A stretch of DNA of 64,000 bases. It comes from Prevotella sp. (GTDB lineage Bacteria > Bacteroidota > Bacteroidia > Bacteroidales > Bacteroidaceae). A program made the position numbers and the translations under genes. Location: assembly GCA_016287755.1 (NCBI GenBank), contig JAEEWT010000002.1:1-64000 (forward strand). Reading direction: 5' to 3'. This document shows, piece after piece, positions 8,020 to 16,445 of the stretch. Each line of letters begins with the position of its first letter. The stretch's first letter is position 1. The notes beneath the pieces are model-generated. The model was given only the letters and a program-made list of their open reading frames with translations. It was not told the origin of the DNA and searched no databases.

Positions 8020-8027
8020 TATCTTTG
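8020..8027 (+). promoter_or_regulatory. -7 box for the M3 peptidase operon
   Basis: TATCTTTG is an exact TAnnTTTG. No TTTG is found 19-21 nt upstream, so the -33 element is weak or unusual. The start would fall about 10-20 nt before the gene. Confidence 0.5.
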
Positions 8028-8042
8028 CAGTTTGAATATAGT

Positions 8043-10154
8043 ATGCATGAAAATATGGCAGAGGAAGCAAAGAGAATAAATCCCTTTTTTGAAGACTACC
8101 AGACACCGCACGACACGGTGCCCTTTGACCGTATTCGCCTTTCCGACTTCGAAGAGGCGTTCATGGAGGGTATCAGACGTGATAATGAGCAGATAGAGAA
8201 AACCATCAATAATCCCGAAAAACCCACCTTCGACAATACCATCATCAATACAGAAGAAGACAAGGACGGCTATTACGACCTGTTAGGACGGGTGAGTACC
8301 GTGTTCTTCAACCTGATGAGTGCTGAGACGAACGATGAGATGGATGCGCTGGCACAGAAGATACAACCCATCCTGACACAGCATGCCAACGATATCCGAC
8401 TGAACAGGAAACTGTTTGAACGCATTCAGTATGTACATCGTCATCACCGTAAGCTCACACCCGAGGAGAAGATGTTGCTCGACAACTGCTACGATGGCTT
8501 TGTGAGAAGTGGTGCCCTGCTCGATGAGGAGGGAAAGGAGAAACTGCGTAAGCTCACTGAAGAGGCTTCGATGCTCTCATTGCAGTTCTCACAGAACCTG
8601 CTGAAAGAGAACAAGGCGTTCATCCTGCATATCACCGATGAGAAGCAGTTGGACGGACTGCCTGAAACAGCTCGTGAGGCAGCAACCCTGACAGCTAAGG
8701 AGAGAGAAATGGATGGATGGGTATTTACTCTCGATGCCCCCAGCTATAGTCCGTTCATGACCTACAGTACGCAGCGTGATCTCCGCGAGAAGATGTACAT
8801 GGCCAGGAATTCGGTATGTATTCACGACAATGCCGAGAACAATCTCGAGATCTGTAATCGTATCGTCAATCTGCGGCGCGAAGTGGCGCAGCTGTTGGGC
8901 TTCCGCACCTATGCCGACTATGTGCTGAAACATCGCATGGCCAGTAAGGTGAAGAATGTGTACCGACTGCTTGACGACTTGATTGATGCCTATAAGCCGA
9001 CGGCCAAGAAGGAATATGCGGAAATCGAGAAGATAGCTCAGAAGAGCGAAGGGAAGGACTTTAAGATGGAACCGTGGGACCAGGGGTTCTACTCTCATCA
9101 GCTGCAACTGAAGAAGTACAACCTCGATGCAGAGATGCTACGACCGTATTTCGAACTGTCGAAGGTCATTGACGGTGTGTTCGGATTGGCCAACAAGCTC
9201 TATGGCATTACGTTCAAGGAGAACAAGGAGATTCCCGTATATCATCCCGACGTAAAGGCCTACGAGGTGTTCGACAAAGACGGCTCGTACCTGGCAGTGT
9301 TCTATGCCGACTTCCACCCACGCAAGGGAAAGCAGGGCGGTGCTTGGATGACCGAATACCAAGGTCAGTTTATCAAAGAAAAGAAAGACAAAACAAAAGA
9401 AAACGTTCGTCCGCACGTGAGCGTGGTGATGAACCTCACCAAGCCTACGGAAGAAAAGCCTGCCCTACTGACATTAGGAGAGGTAGAGACGTTCCTGCAT
9501 GAGTTCGGACACTCCCTGCATGGTATGTTTGCTAACTCGCGCTTCGAGAGTCTGAGCGGCACGAATGTGTGGTGGGACTTCGTGGAACTGCCCTCGCAGT
9601 TCATGGAGAACTATGCGGTGGAAAAGGAGTTCCTCAGAACATTCGCCTTCCATTATCAGACCGGCGAGCCCATTCCCGACGACCTGATCAAGAGGATTGT
9701 CAAGAGCAGGAACTTCATGGCCGCTACCGCCTGTCTCAGACAGGTGAGCTTCGGACTGCTCGACATGGCGTACTATACCCAGAAGGAGGCGTTCACTGAA
9801 GATATCATCCCCTTCGAGAAGAAAGCATGGGCGAAAGCGAAGATCACCCGGAAGAAGCCCAGAACAGATACTTGTATGACCGTGCAGTTCTCGCATATCA
9901 TGGCGGGTGGCTATGCTGCCGGCTACTATAGCTATAAATGGGCGGAGGTACTGGATGCTGATGCCTTCAGCGTGTTCAAGAAAGAGGGTATCTTCAACCA
10001 GAAGACCGCCCAGCGGTTCCGCGACGAGATACTGAGCAAGGGCGGCACTGAACATCCCATGATGCTCTATAAGCGGTTCCGAGGACAGGAGCCTACGATT
10101 GATGCCCTGCTGAAGAGGAACGGAATCAAGCGAGAAGTGACAAGTGATAAGTGA
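8043..10154 (+). CDS. M3 family zinc metallopeptidase (peptidyl-dipeptidase Dcp-like)
   Basis: About 703 residues, with the thimet oligopeptidase zinc motif HEFGH near residue 486 and the downstream glutamate region (ENYAVEKEF). It lacks a signal peptide, so it is probably a cytoplasmic oligopeptidase that degrades short peptides. The closest known type is Dcp, which removes C-terminal dipeptides. The frame extends upstream only to a TTG inside the -7 box, so the start must be the ATG at 8043 or the one at 8055; the latter gives MAEEAKRINPFFE, a common start in this family. The last residues (EVTSDK) are encoded by a 7-bp repeat that spans the stop codon. Confidence 0.9.
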   Translation: MHENMAEEAKRINPFFEDYQTPHDTVPFDRIRLSDFEEAFMEGIRRDNEQIEKTINNPEKPTFDNTIINTEEDKDGYYDLLGRVSTVFFNLMSAETNDEMDALAQKIQPILTQHANDIRLNRKLFERIQYVHRHHRKLTPEEKMLLDNCYDGFVRSGALLDEEGKEKLRKLTEEASMLSLQFSQNLLKENKAFILHITDEKQLDGLPETAREAATLTAKEREMDGWVFTLDAPSYSPFMTYSTQRDLREKMYMARNSVCIHDNAENNLEICNRIVNLRREVAQLLGFRTYADYVLKHRMASKVKNVYRLLDDLIDAYKPTAKKEYAEIEKIAQKSEGKDFKMEPWDQGFYSHQLQLKKYNLDAEMLRPYFELSKVIDGVFGLANKLYGITFKENKEIPVYHPDVKAYEVFDKDGSYLAVFYADFHPRKGKQGGAWMTEYQGQFIKEKKDKTKENVRPHVSVVMNLTKPTEEKPALLTLGEVETFLHEFGHSLHGMFANSRFESLSGTNVWWDFVELPSQFMENYAVEKEFLRTFAFHYQTGEPIPDDLIKRIVKSRNFMAATACLRQVSFGLLDMAYYTQKEAFTEDIIPFEKKAWAKAKITRKKPRTDTCMTVQFSHIMAGGYAAGYYSYKWAEVLDADAFSVFKKEGIFNQKTAQRFRDEILSKGGTEHPMMLYKRFRGQEPTIDALLKRNGIKREVTSDK

Positions 10155-10169
10155 CAAGTGATAAGTGTG
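10135..10169. repeat. 7-bp word repeat spanning the M3 peptidase stop
   Basis: Five tandem copies of aagtgac/aagtgat at exactly 7-bp spacing. They supply the last codons and stop of the peptidase and fill the gap to the deaminase ATG at 10172. Confidence 0.8.
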
Positions 10170-10171
10170 AG

Positions 10172-10600
10172 ATGACAGAGAAACAAAGGAAACTGGATCT
10201 GCGCTATCTGCGCATGGCAAGGATATGGGCTGAAAACAGCTACTGTCAACGCCGTCAGGTGGGAGCCCTGGTGGTGAAGGACAAGATGATCATCAGCGAC
10301 GGCTATAACGGAACGCCCAGCGGATTCGAGAATGTCTGCGAGGATGAGAACAATGTTACGAAGCCCTATGTACTGCATGCCGAGGCAAATGCCATCACCA
10401 AGCTGGCCCGCAGCTCGAACAACAGCGACGGTTCCACGCTCTATGTCACGGCCTCACCCTGCATTGAATGTGCCAAGCTCATCATTCAGGCTGGCATCAA
10501 GCGGGTGGTATATGGTGAACAGTATCGGTTGGAAGACGGCATCAATCTGCTGAAACGTGCCGGCATCGAGGTAGAATACCTAAACCCCGACGACCAATAA
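10172..10600 (+). CDS. Deoxycytidylate (dCMP/cytidine) deaminase family protein
   Basis: A 142-residue zinc deaminase, expected to convert dCMP to dUMP for dTMP synthesis. The HAEANAI motif (zinc ligand and catalytic Glu) is near residue 69 and SPCIECAK, with the two zinc cysteines, near 94. The NGTPSGFENVCEDE segment is typical of ComEB-type dCMP deaminases. The ATG at 10172 is chosen; an in-frame GTG seven codons earlier lies in the word repeat. It lies between the M3 peptidase and the S41 protease, with no functional link obvious. Confidence 0.88.
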   Translation: MTEKQRKLDLRYLRMARIWAENSYCQRRQVGALVVKDKMIISDGYNGTPSGFENVCEDENNVTKPYVLHAEANAITKLARSSNNSDGSTLYVTASPCIECAKLIIQAGIKRVVYGEQYRLEDGINLLKRAGIEVEYLNPDDQ

Positions 10601-10620
10601 AAAGCATCCCCCCGCTATTT

Positions 10621-10656
10621 AGCCCATTAACCCCATTAAGCCCATTAAGCCCATAA
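10621..10656. repeat. 9-bp word repeat before the S41 protease
   Basis: Four tandem units at 9-bp spacing (agcccatta, accccatta, agcccatta, agcccataa), ending 9 nt before the next ATG. Confidence 0.8.
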
Positions 10657-10665
10657 TATTACCAT

Positions 10666-12384
10666 ATGAAACAAAGCAAGAAATACCGCTATATGCCCCT
10701 GTTGATGGCACTCTGCATCGTCATCGGCGTAGTGATTGGCACCTTTTTCGCCAACCACTTCTCCAGTCAGCGACTGAACATCATCAACAGCGGAAGCAAC
10801 CGACTGAACAACCTGTTGCATATCATCGACGACCAATATGTGGATAAGGTGAACCTGGATTCACTGGTGGAAAAGGCTATCCCACAGATCTTGGGCGACC
10901 TTGATCCGCACTCTGTCTATATCAGTGCGAAGGATGTGCAAACCGCCACTGACGACCTGAAAGGCTCGTTCTCTGGGGTGGGTATTGAGTTTGTGATCCG
11001 TGAGGATACAATTCATATTCAGGGTGTCATCAAGAACGGTCCTGCTGAAAGGGCGGGCTTGCTGGCAGGAGATAAGATCGTGACTGTTGACGACAAGCCG
11101 TTTGTGGGTAAGACCGTTACGAACGAAGAGGCGCAGCATCGTCTGAAAGGTCCGAAGGACACGAAGGTGAAGATTGGTGTGCTGCGCTATGGGGAGAAGA
11201 AGATACAGCAGTATGTGGTTACCCGTGGCGAGATTCCCACCAAGAGCGTCACCGCCACCTATATGCTCGATGATGACACGGGCTATATCCGCATCAAGAA
11301 CTTTGGCGAGAACACATACCCCGAGATGCTGATTGCCTTGGCCAAGCTGTCACAGGAGAATTTCAGTAACCTGATTATCGACCTGCGTGACAATACCGGC
11401 GGCTACCTGCAGTCGGCTGTGCAGATCATCAATGAGTTCCTGCCGAACAACAAACTGATTGTCTATACTCAGGGAAGGAAATCACCGCGTCAGGAATACA
11501 AGAGTAACGGTAAGGGCAGCTACCAGAAGATTCCACTCATCGTACTGATCAACGAGAGCAGTGCCTCGGCTTCGGAAATCTTTGCCGGAGCCATGCAGGA
11601 CAACGACCGCGCCACGATTATCGGGCGACGTTCGTTTGGTAAAGGACTGGTACAGCAGCAGATTGGATTCCCCGACGGATCAATGATCCGACTCACCATT
11701 GCCCGTTACTATACACCGTCGGGACGTTGCATCCAGAAGCCGTATTCTCCAGGCGACAAGAACTACGAGGAGGATTTGCTGGAACGCTACGAACACGGTG
11801 AGTTCTTCAGTCAGGACAGCATCAAGCACACCGGCCCGGCCTACCACACCAGTATCGGTCGTGAGGTGTTCGGTGGCGGTGGTATCACCCCGGATATCTT
11901 TGTTCCTGAGGACACCCTCGGCATTACGTCATACTACAAGCAGGCCAGCATGAGCGGACTGATCCTACAGTTTGCGTTCACCTATACAGATGATAACCGT
12001 TTGAAGCTGAATAACTTCACCGAGATGATGGCCTTGTCAGACTATCTGGTCAAGCAGAACACAGTGGATAAGTTCGCTACATATGCTGATAACCGCGGAC
12101 TGAAACGGCGGAACCTGATGATACAGAAGAGTCATCACCTCCTGCAGCGGTATATCAACAGTAGGATTATCTATAACATCATGGACGAGGACGCATGGGT
12201 GCAGTACCTGAATCTCGACGATCCCGTGATTCGTGCGGCTCAGAAGGTGTTCAAGGACAAGACTGCGTTCCCGCAGAAAACAGACGTACAAGAGAAGAAA
12301 GACCAGAAAGTGGCACGTTCTCATCCCGATGCGTTCTTCAACAGAGAGATCGGGAAGAGCTACCACATCGTTGCCCTCAGCTAA
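10666..12384 (+). CDS. S41 C-terminal processing peptidase (CtpA-like)
   Basis: A 572-residue periplasmic serine protease. An N-terminal membrane anchor or signal (MPLLMALCIVIGVVIGTFF) is followed by a PDZ domain (about 95-175; KNGPAERAGLLAGDKI) and the tail-specific protease core. The catalytic serine lies in NESSASASEIF near residue 299 and the lysine in GRRSFGKGL near 326, the CtpA-type Ser-Lys dyad. Such proteases cleave C-terminal regions of envelope proteins. The C-terminal extension of about 130 residues beyond the core is common in Bacteroidetes members. The cyclo-ligase ATG lies 2 nt after the stop. Confidence 0.92.
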   Translation: MKQSKKYRYMPLLMALCIVIGVVIGTFFANHFSSQRLNIINSGSNRLNNLLHIIDDQYVDKVNLDSLVEKAIPQILGDLDPHSVYISAKDVQTATDDLKGSFSGVGIEFVIREDTIHIQGVIKNGPAERAGLLAGDKIVTVDDKPFVGKTVTNEEAQHRLKGPKDTKVKIGVLRYGEKKIQQYVVTRGEIPTKSVTATYMLDDDTGYIRIKNFGENTYPEMLIALAKLSQENFSNLIIDLRDNTGGYLQSAVQIINEFLPNNKLIVYTQGRKSPRQEYKSNGKGSYQKIPLIVLINESSASASEIFAGAMQDNDRATIIGRRSFGKGLVQQQIGFPDGSMIRLTIARYYTPSGRCIQKPYSPGDKNYEEDLLERYEHGEFFSQDSIKHTGPAYHTSIGREVFGGGGITPDIFVPEDTLGITSYYKQASMSGLILQFAFTYTDDNRLKLNNFTEMMALSDYLVKQNTVDKFATYADNRGLKRRNLMIQKSHHLLQRYINSRIIYNIMDEDAWVQYLNLDDPVIRAAQKVFKDKTAFPQKTDVQEKKDQKVARSHPDAFFNREIGKSYHIVALS

Positions 12385-12386
12385 CC

Positions 12387-12917
12387 ATGGACAAGAAAGA
12401 CCTCAGGCAGTTCATCCGCATGCAGAAAGGACAGTTCACCACTGCCCAGCTGGAAGCGTTCTCCCTTCCCATCATCAAGCGGTTGCTTGCCCACCCCAGA
12501 ATCAAACAGGCGCAGGTCATCCTGATGTACTATTCGCTGGATGATGAGGTGAACACCCATGAGGTGATCAACGAACTGGCGGCACAAGGAAAAACGGTTC
12601 TTCTGCCTGCCGTGGTTGACGACACGCGGATGGAACTGCGGGAGTACCATGGAAAGCAGGATCTGGAGAGTGGTTTCTTCCATCTCATGGAGCCAGTGGG
12701 AAAGGTGTTCACGCAGTATGATAATATTGATGTGGCTGTGGTACCGGGTATGGCTTTCGATTCACGTCATAACCGGTTGGGACGCGGTAAAGGCTACTAC
12801 GACCGTTTCCTGTCGCAGATTCCCGCTGTTTATAAGATAGGTATTTGTTTCGATTTCCAAAAGCTACCGGGCATTCCCGCTGAGGAAAACGATATCAAGA
12901 TGAACGAGGTGCTTTAA
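12387..12917 (+). CDS. fau: 5-formyltetrahydrofolate cyclo-ligase
   Basis: A 176-residue enzyme that uses ATP to convert 5-formyl-THF to 5,10-methenyl-THF, rescuing a dead-end folate. The family signature GRGKGYYDRFL is near residue 130, with the substrate/ATP-binding VVPGMAFD just before it, and the N-terminal basic helix is normal. Length is typical. The ATG at 12387 is preferred; the frame stays open upstream only because it overlaps the S41 gene. The 3' end overlaps the convergent DUF721 gene by 4 nt, stop codon to stop codon. Confidence 0.92.
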   Translation: MDKKDLRQFIRMQKGQFTTAQLEAFSLPIIKRLLAHPRIKQAQVILMYYSLDDEVNTHEVINELAAQGKTVLLPAVVDDTRMELREYHGKQDLESGFFHLMEPVGKVFTQYDNIDVAVVPGMAFDSRHNRLGRGKGYYDRFLSQIPAVYKIGICFDFQKLPGIPAEENDIKMNEVL

Positions 12918-13204
12918 TAGAACCGGATATCAATGATGATCTTCGCCCCCACCTCCTGATTCAGGCGGTTCACCAAATCGGTACGCATCATGGAGAGATC
13001 GGAACGAAGGGCAGGTCGGGATAGTTTGACAAAGAGCACCTGGTTACGGATATATTTCTCCTCCGTATAGCGGTCTATGGTCTTACCTGCCACCTTCCCC
13101 CAGCTATCAATCAACCGACGCTGCAGTAACGGCGTCTCCAAACCGTTCTGACGAAGGAAGGCATTCACCAGTTCGGATACATCATGAATGTCACGCCTAA
13201 ACAT
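12914..13204 (-). CDS. DUF721 (DciA-like) protein
   Basis: A 96-residue protein of the DUF721/DciA family. Some members load or recruit the replicative helicase DnaB; whether this short Bacteroidetes form does so is not known. Recognisable parts are the central W-G-KVAG segment near residue 35 and the C-terminal hydrophobic strand region. It overlaps recF by 8 nt, and this recF-DUF721 pairing is common and supports a DNA-replication or repair link. Confidence 0.8.
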   Translation of the reverse strand: MFRRDIHDVSELVNAFLRQNGLETPLLQRRLIDSWGKVAGKTIDRYTEEKYIRNQVLFVKLSRPALRSDLSMMRTDLVNRLNQEVGAKIIIDIRFY

Positions 13205-14348
13205 CCGAACCTCCTTTCTCCCCTCGCACCGTTACCTCACCATCGTGCACCGAGAACAGCTGATAGTCGAAACTATTGGCTTGCAGAATCTTATCCAGAT
13301 GCTCGCGGTTGGTATCGGTAATGAATATCTGACCGTATTCCTTGCTGGCCACCAGACTGACGATTCGTTCCACGCGATGCGCATCCAGTTTGTCGAAGAT
13401 ATCATCCAAGAGCAGTAAGGGAGTAGTCTGACTGCAGGTGCGCTTCAGGAAGCTGAACTGCGCCAGCTTCATGGCAATAACAAAGGTCTTAAGCTGTCCC
13501 TGACTACCTTCGCGGCGCATGGGATAATCGCCCAACAGCATCTCCAGGTCATCACGATGAACACCATGCAGGGAATAGCCCACCGCACGATCCTTCATCC
13601 TGTCGCGTTGAATCACTTCCAACAACGGCCCCCGCTGACCGTGAGACACATAGCGCAACGACACCGACTCCCTGTCGTCAGAAATCTGCTGATAGATCTG
13701 CTGGAACACAGGAATCAGTTCCTGAACGAAAGCACTCCTTTTCTGATAGATCACCTCACCTTCAGCAGCCATCTGCTCTTCCCAGATGCGCATCAGCTCC
13801 AGGTCGGGCTCCTCCTCCATCTTCAACAAGGTATTCCGTTGCAGTAAGGCTTTGTTATAGCGGTTCAGCGCGTCCAGGTAAAGGTTATCATACTGTGAGA
13901 TCACCATATCCATCAACCTGCGTCGCTCCTCTCCTCCCCCATCCACCAGATAGGTATCAGCGGGTGACACAAAGATCAGGGGAATCAGTCCGATATGCTG
14001 CGACAACCGCTTATATTCCTTCTTGTTACACTTAAAATGCTTCTTTGTGCCCCTTTTCATGCCGCAATAGATGGACAGCTTGCGCTGTTCATCCTGATCC
14101 TCACCCAGCATACCACGGTCGTCGGTGTAATCCCCCTCAACCACAAAGAAATCCTGGTCATGACGAATCACCTGCGAGTCAACACTGGTATAGGCACTTC
14201 TGCAGAACGACAGGTAATACACAGCATCCAACAAGTTGGTCTTACCGGTACCGTTCGGTCCGATAAAACAATTCATCTTCGGCGACAACGTCAGTGTTGC
14301 CTCCTGGATATTCTTGTAGTTAATGATGGATAACCTGTTCAGAATCAT
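13197..14348 (-). CDS. recF: DNA replication and repair protein RecF
   Basis: A 383-residue SMC-like ATPase that helps load RecA at gaps through RecO/RecR. The Walker A motif GPNGTGKT is at residues 30-37, the ABC-type signature region (SQGQLK) is near 296, and the Walker B LLLLDDIFDKLD is near 325, with the D-loop/H-loop beyond (FITDTNREH). Length is typical. It overlaps the DUF721 gene and has its own promoter upstream. Confidence 0.95.
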   Translation of the reverse strand: MILNRLSIINYKNIQEATLTLSPKMNCFIGPNGTGKTNLLDAVYYLSFCRSAYTSVDSQVIRHDQDFFVVEGDYTDDRGMLGEDQDEQRKLSIYCGMKRGTKKHFKCNKKEYKRLSQHIGLIPLIFVSPADTYLVDGGGEERRRLMDMVISQYDNLYLDALNRYNKALLQRNTLLKMEEEPDLELMRIWEEQMAAEGEVIYQKRSAFVQELIPVFQQIYQQISDDRESVSLRYVSHGQRGPLLEVIQRDRMKDRAVGYSLHGVHRDDLEMLLGDYPMRREGSQGQLKTFVIAMKLAQFSFLKRTCSQTTPLLLLDDIFDKLDAHRVERIVSLVASKEYGQIFITDTNREHLDKILQANSFDYQLFSVHDGEVTVRGEKGGSDV

Positions 14349-14372
14349 CTGCTATCTTCTGCAAATTCCTTA

Positions 14373-14404
14373 CAAAGGTACACCTTTTATTACTGAAAAA
14401 CAAA
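14373..14404 (-). promoter_or_regulatory. Promoter of recF-DUF721
   Basis: Minus-strand TACCTTTG (14373-14380) with TTTG at 14401-14404 and a 20-nt spacer, giving a leader of about 20 nt. On the plus strand TAATTTTG (14445-14452) is a candidate -7 box for the divergent TPR gene, without a clear -33. Confidence 0.75.
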
Positions 14405-14513
14405 AAAAGTCGGCAAGAAATTTCAATAAGTGGAATTTATTCCGTAATTTTGCATCCCAAATGAACAGTCTGCATCGACAGACCTGAAAACTGGAAATAA
14501 AATACATTCAATA

Positions 14514-15206
14514 ATGGCAAAAGTAAACGTTAAAGAACAGAATGCTGAGAACATCAGCAAAAGTGAGGATTTCTTGCTGAAGAACAAGAAAACCATTTTG
14601 TATGCGGTAATCGCCCTGATCGTGATCATCGCAGGTATTATTCTCTACAACAACTTCGTTAAGGCTCCCCGTGAAGCTAAGGCCAGCACAGAACTGGCTA
14701 AGGGACAGACCATGTTTGCAAACCAGCAGTTTGCCCAAGCTCTTAACGGCGACAGCACTGGTTATGCAGGCTTCGTGAAGATCGCTTCCGACTACAGCAG
14801 CACTCCTGCCGGAAACCTGGCTAACTTGTATGCTGGACTCTGCTATGCAAACCTCGACAAGTGGGAAGATGCCGTGAAGTTCCTCGACAAGTACTCTCCT
14901 GCAAACGACGAGATGGTTAGTCCTGCCGCCATTGCAGCTCTTGGCAACGCCTACGCTCATGTAAAGCAACTCGACAAGGCTGTGGATGCTTTGAAGAAAG
15001 CAGCTAAGATGGCCGACAGTCAGGCACTCGACAATACCAACAACAGTTTGTCTCCCACCTTCCTGATCCAGGCCGCCACTATCTTGGAGAGCCAGAACAA
15101 GAAGGATGAGGCACTGAAGATCTACCAGGACATCAAGAAGAAATATGTGAATTCTGCTGTTTCTCAGGAGATCGACAAGTACATCGAACGTGCATTAGGT
15201 AAATAA
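14514..15206 (+). CDS. TPR-repeat inner-membrane protein
   Basis: A 230-residue protein with one membrane helix (about residues 27-44) and a C-terminal domain of TPR-like helix pairs ([22 protein letters not shown] and similar at 100-125, 138-160 and 185-210). The layout matches YfgM-type proteins, which work near the Sec translocon and periplasmic chaperones; that role is inference. It overlaps ribH by one base, so the two are co-transcribed. Confidence 0.8.
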   Translation: MAKVNVKEQNAENISKSEDFLLKNKKTILYAVIALIVIIAGIILYNNFVKAPREAKASTELAKGQTMFANQQFAQALNGDSTGYAGFVKIASDYSSTPAGNLANLYAGLCYANLDKWEDAVKFLDKYSPANDEMVSPAAIAALGNAYAHVKQLDKAVDALKKAAKMADSQALDNTNNSLSPTFLIQAATILESQNKKDEALKIYQDIKKKYVNSAVSQEIDKYIERALGK

Positions 15207-15682
15207 TGGCAACTGCACTTCATAACCTTTCCGACTATAACGCCGATCAGGTTCCTGATGCCAGTAACATGTGTTTTGGCATCGTGGTTTCTGAATGGAA
15301 TCCGGAAATTACCAACGCCCTGCTCGAAGGAGCGGTTAGCACACTGGAGAAACATGGTGCTCTGCCAGAGAATATCCATGTGAAGACTGTTCCAGGTTCT
15401 TTCGAACTGGTGTATGGCGCACGGCAGATGACGCGCAACGACGGGTACGATGCCGTCATCATCTTAGGATGTGTGATTCGTGGTGAGACACCCCACTTCG
15501 ACTATATCTGTCAGGGGGTGACCTATGGAATAGCCCGTCTGAATGCCACCAACGAAGTTCCTGTGGTATTCGGTCTGCTTACCACCAACGACCTTCAACA
15601 GGCAAAAGACCGTGCAGGCGGTCGTTTAGGAAACAAAGGCGATGAATGCGCTGTCGTAGCAATAAAAATGGCGAAGTTCTAA
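15206..15682 (+). CDS. ribH: 6,7-dimethyl-8-ribityllumazine synthase
   Basis: A 158-residue enzyme for the penultimate step of riboflavin synthesis, joining the pyrimidine and butanone-phosphate precursors. Typical features: [10 protein letters not shown] near the start, the [10 protein letters not shown] substrate loop near 57, [15 protein letters not shown] near 88 with the catalytic histidine, and [11 protein letters not shown] near 115. Length is normal. No FMN riboswitch is seen upstream. The stop codon falls inside the terminator hairpin. Confidence 0.96.
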   Translation: MATALHNLSDYNADQVPDASNMCFGIVVSEWNPEITNALLEGAVSTLEKHGALPENIHVKTVPGSFELVYGARQMTRNDGYDAVIILGCVIRGETPHFDYICQGVTYGIARLNATNEVPVVFGLLTTNDLQQAKDRAGGRLGNKGDECAVVAIKMAKF

Positions 15683-15700
15683 CGAGCTTCGCCTTTTTCT
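15670..15700 (+). terminator. Rho-independent terminator after ribH
   Basis: A 7-bp stem GGCGAAG / CTTCGCC with a 9-nt loop, followed at once by TTTTT. The left arm overlaps the last ribH codons. Confidence 0.85.
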
Positions 15701-15801
15701 TTGTCTTGTTTTAGAACAAAAACGCATTTTTCCCAAGACCTAACATCGCCAAAACCTAATTGCCTAATAACAAGCAACTTGCAATCAAAATAAGCTCTTA
15801 A

Positions 15802-15901
15802 AGACCTAACATAAACCTAACAAAAACCTAACAAAAAGGTAACATGTTAGGTATTGGGTTAGGTCTAATGTTACCTTTTTGTTAGGTCTTATGTTAGGTC
15901 T
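15802..15901. repeat. 33-bp inverted repeat built of acctaac words
   Basis: The right arm 15869-15901 is the near-exact reverse complement of the left arm 15802-15844. The left arm carries one extra unit of about 10 bp (acctaacaaaa). The loop itself holds two more gttaggt words. Further isolated copies (acctaac/acctaat, gttaggt) lie at 15740-15770 and 15945-15955. The gap 15704-16362 has no gene. Confidence 0.85.
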
Positions 15902-15977
15902 AAAAATCGTGAAACATCTATATATAGGGCATTTTGCCGTGAAACTGTTAGGTCTTTGAAAAAAACGCAAAATTTAT

Positions 15978-16170
15978 CTCCCCACCCCAGCTTCGCTCAC
16001 CCCTCCCCTGAGATGGGAGGGGAGTTCGGGGGTACTCCCACGTACCCCCCCCGAAGTATCGATCGCTCTTTCGGCTCCCCACCCCAGCTTAGGGCGTTCC
16101 TGGCATTGCTCTCTCGGCTCCCCACCCCTCTTAGGGGCGGGGTCCTGGCAAGGGGGGCGGGGTGCGAGAT
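15978..16170. repeat. C/G-run hairpin block
   Basis: Runs of C and G form several short hairpins: cccctccc with gggagggg near 16007-16023, gggggtac with gtaccccc near 16029-16050, and cccc with gggg near 16124-16142. The phrase ctccccaccccagctt recurs twice, at about 15978 and 16076. It resembles the CT/GA-rich intergenic repeats found in other Bacteroidetes. No gene is seen. Confidence 0.6.
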
Positions 16171-16190
16171 TACTGCCATAAAACAAGTTG

Positions 16191-16227
16191 TTCCCAACGT
16201 GGGAACACTTTATTCCCACGTTGGGAA
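16191..16227. repeat. Pair of 15-bp palindrome-like words in inverted order
   Basis: ttcccaacgtgggaa (16191-16205) and its exact reverse complement ttcccacgttgggaa (16213-16227), separated by 7 nt. Each arm is itself nearly palindromic, so either single-arm or whole-unit hairpins can form. T-poor flanks make a terminator unlikely. Confidence 0.75.
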
Positions 16228-16362
16228 TATTTGAATCTTATTGCAGTTCTCTACTCGTTCAATTGATAAAGAGTGAAAAACTTGCTTTACAAGGTAGTTA
16301 TTCAACGTAGTTTAACCAAAACACCTACTTTGATGGCCAAGATAAACAGTAACTCTGGCTTC

Positions 16363-16441
16363 GCCGAAGTTACAATGCACTCGGCAATGAAAAGAAAAAC
16401 AAGTTTTTCTTTTGCATTGCTCTCGTTTTTTCGTAACTTTG
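16363..16441 (+). promoter_or_regulatory. Palindromic promoter cassette of exonuclease III gene
   Basis: The left half 16363-16400 mirrors the right half 16403-16445 around a 2-nt hub (AA). The inner arms (caatgaaaagaaaaac and gtttttcttttgcattg) pair over 16 bp with one bulge. The right half contains -33 TTTG (16411-16414), a 19-nt spacer and -7 TAACTTTG (16434-16441). The left half keeps GTTAC-type sequence but a decayed -7 box (TAACTTCG). A further small hairpin (gtaact...aagttac) lies at 16349-16373. Confidence 0.8.
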
Positions 16442-16445
16442 TGGC

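Noticed and set aside
15690..15960. FMN riboswitch near ribH
   Set aside because: The region lies downstream of ribH after its terminator and has none of the conserved riboswitch words; it is a word-repeat hairpin.
15956..16234. Small proteins encoded in the C/G-run block
   Set aside because: All six frames there follow the hairpin repeats (Pro/Gly/Arg-rich) and none has a promoter or start context.
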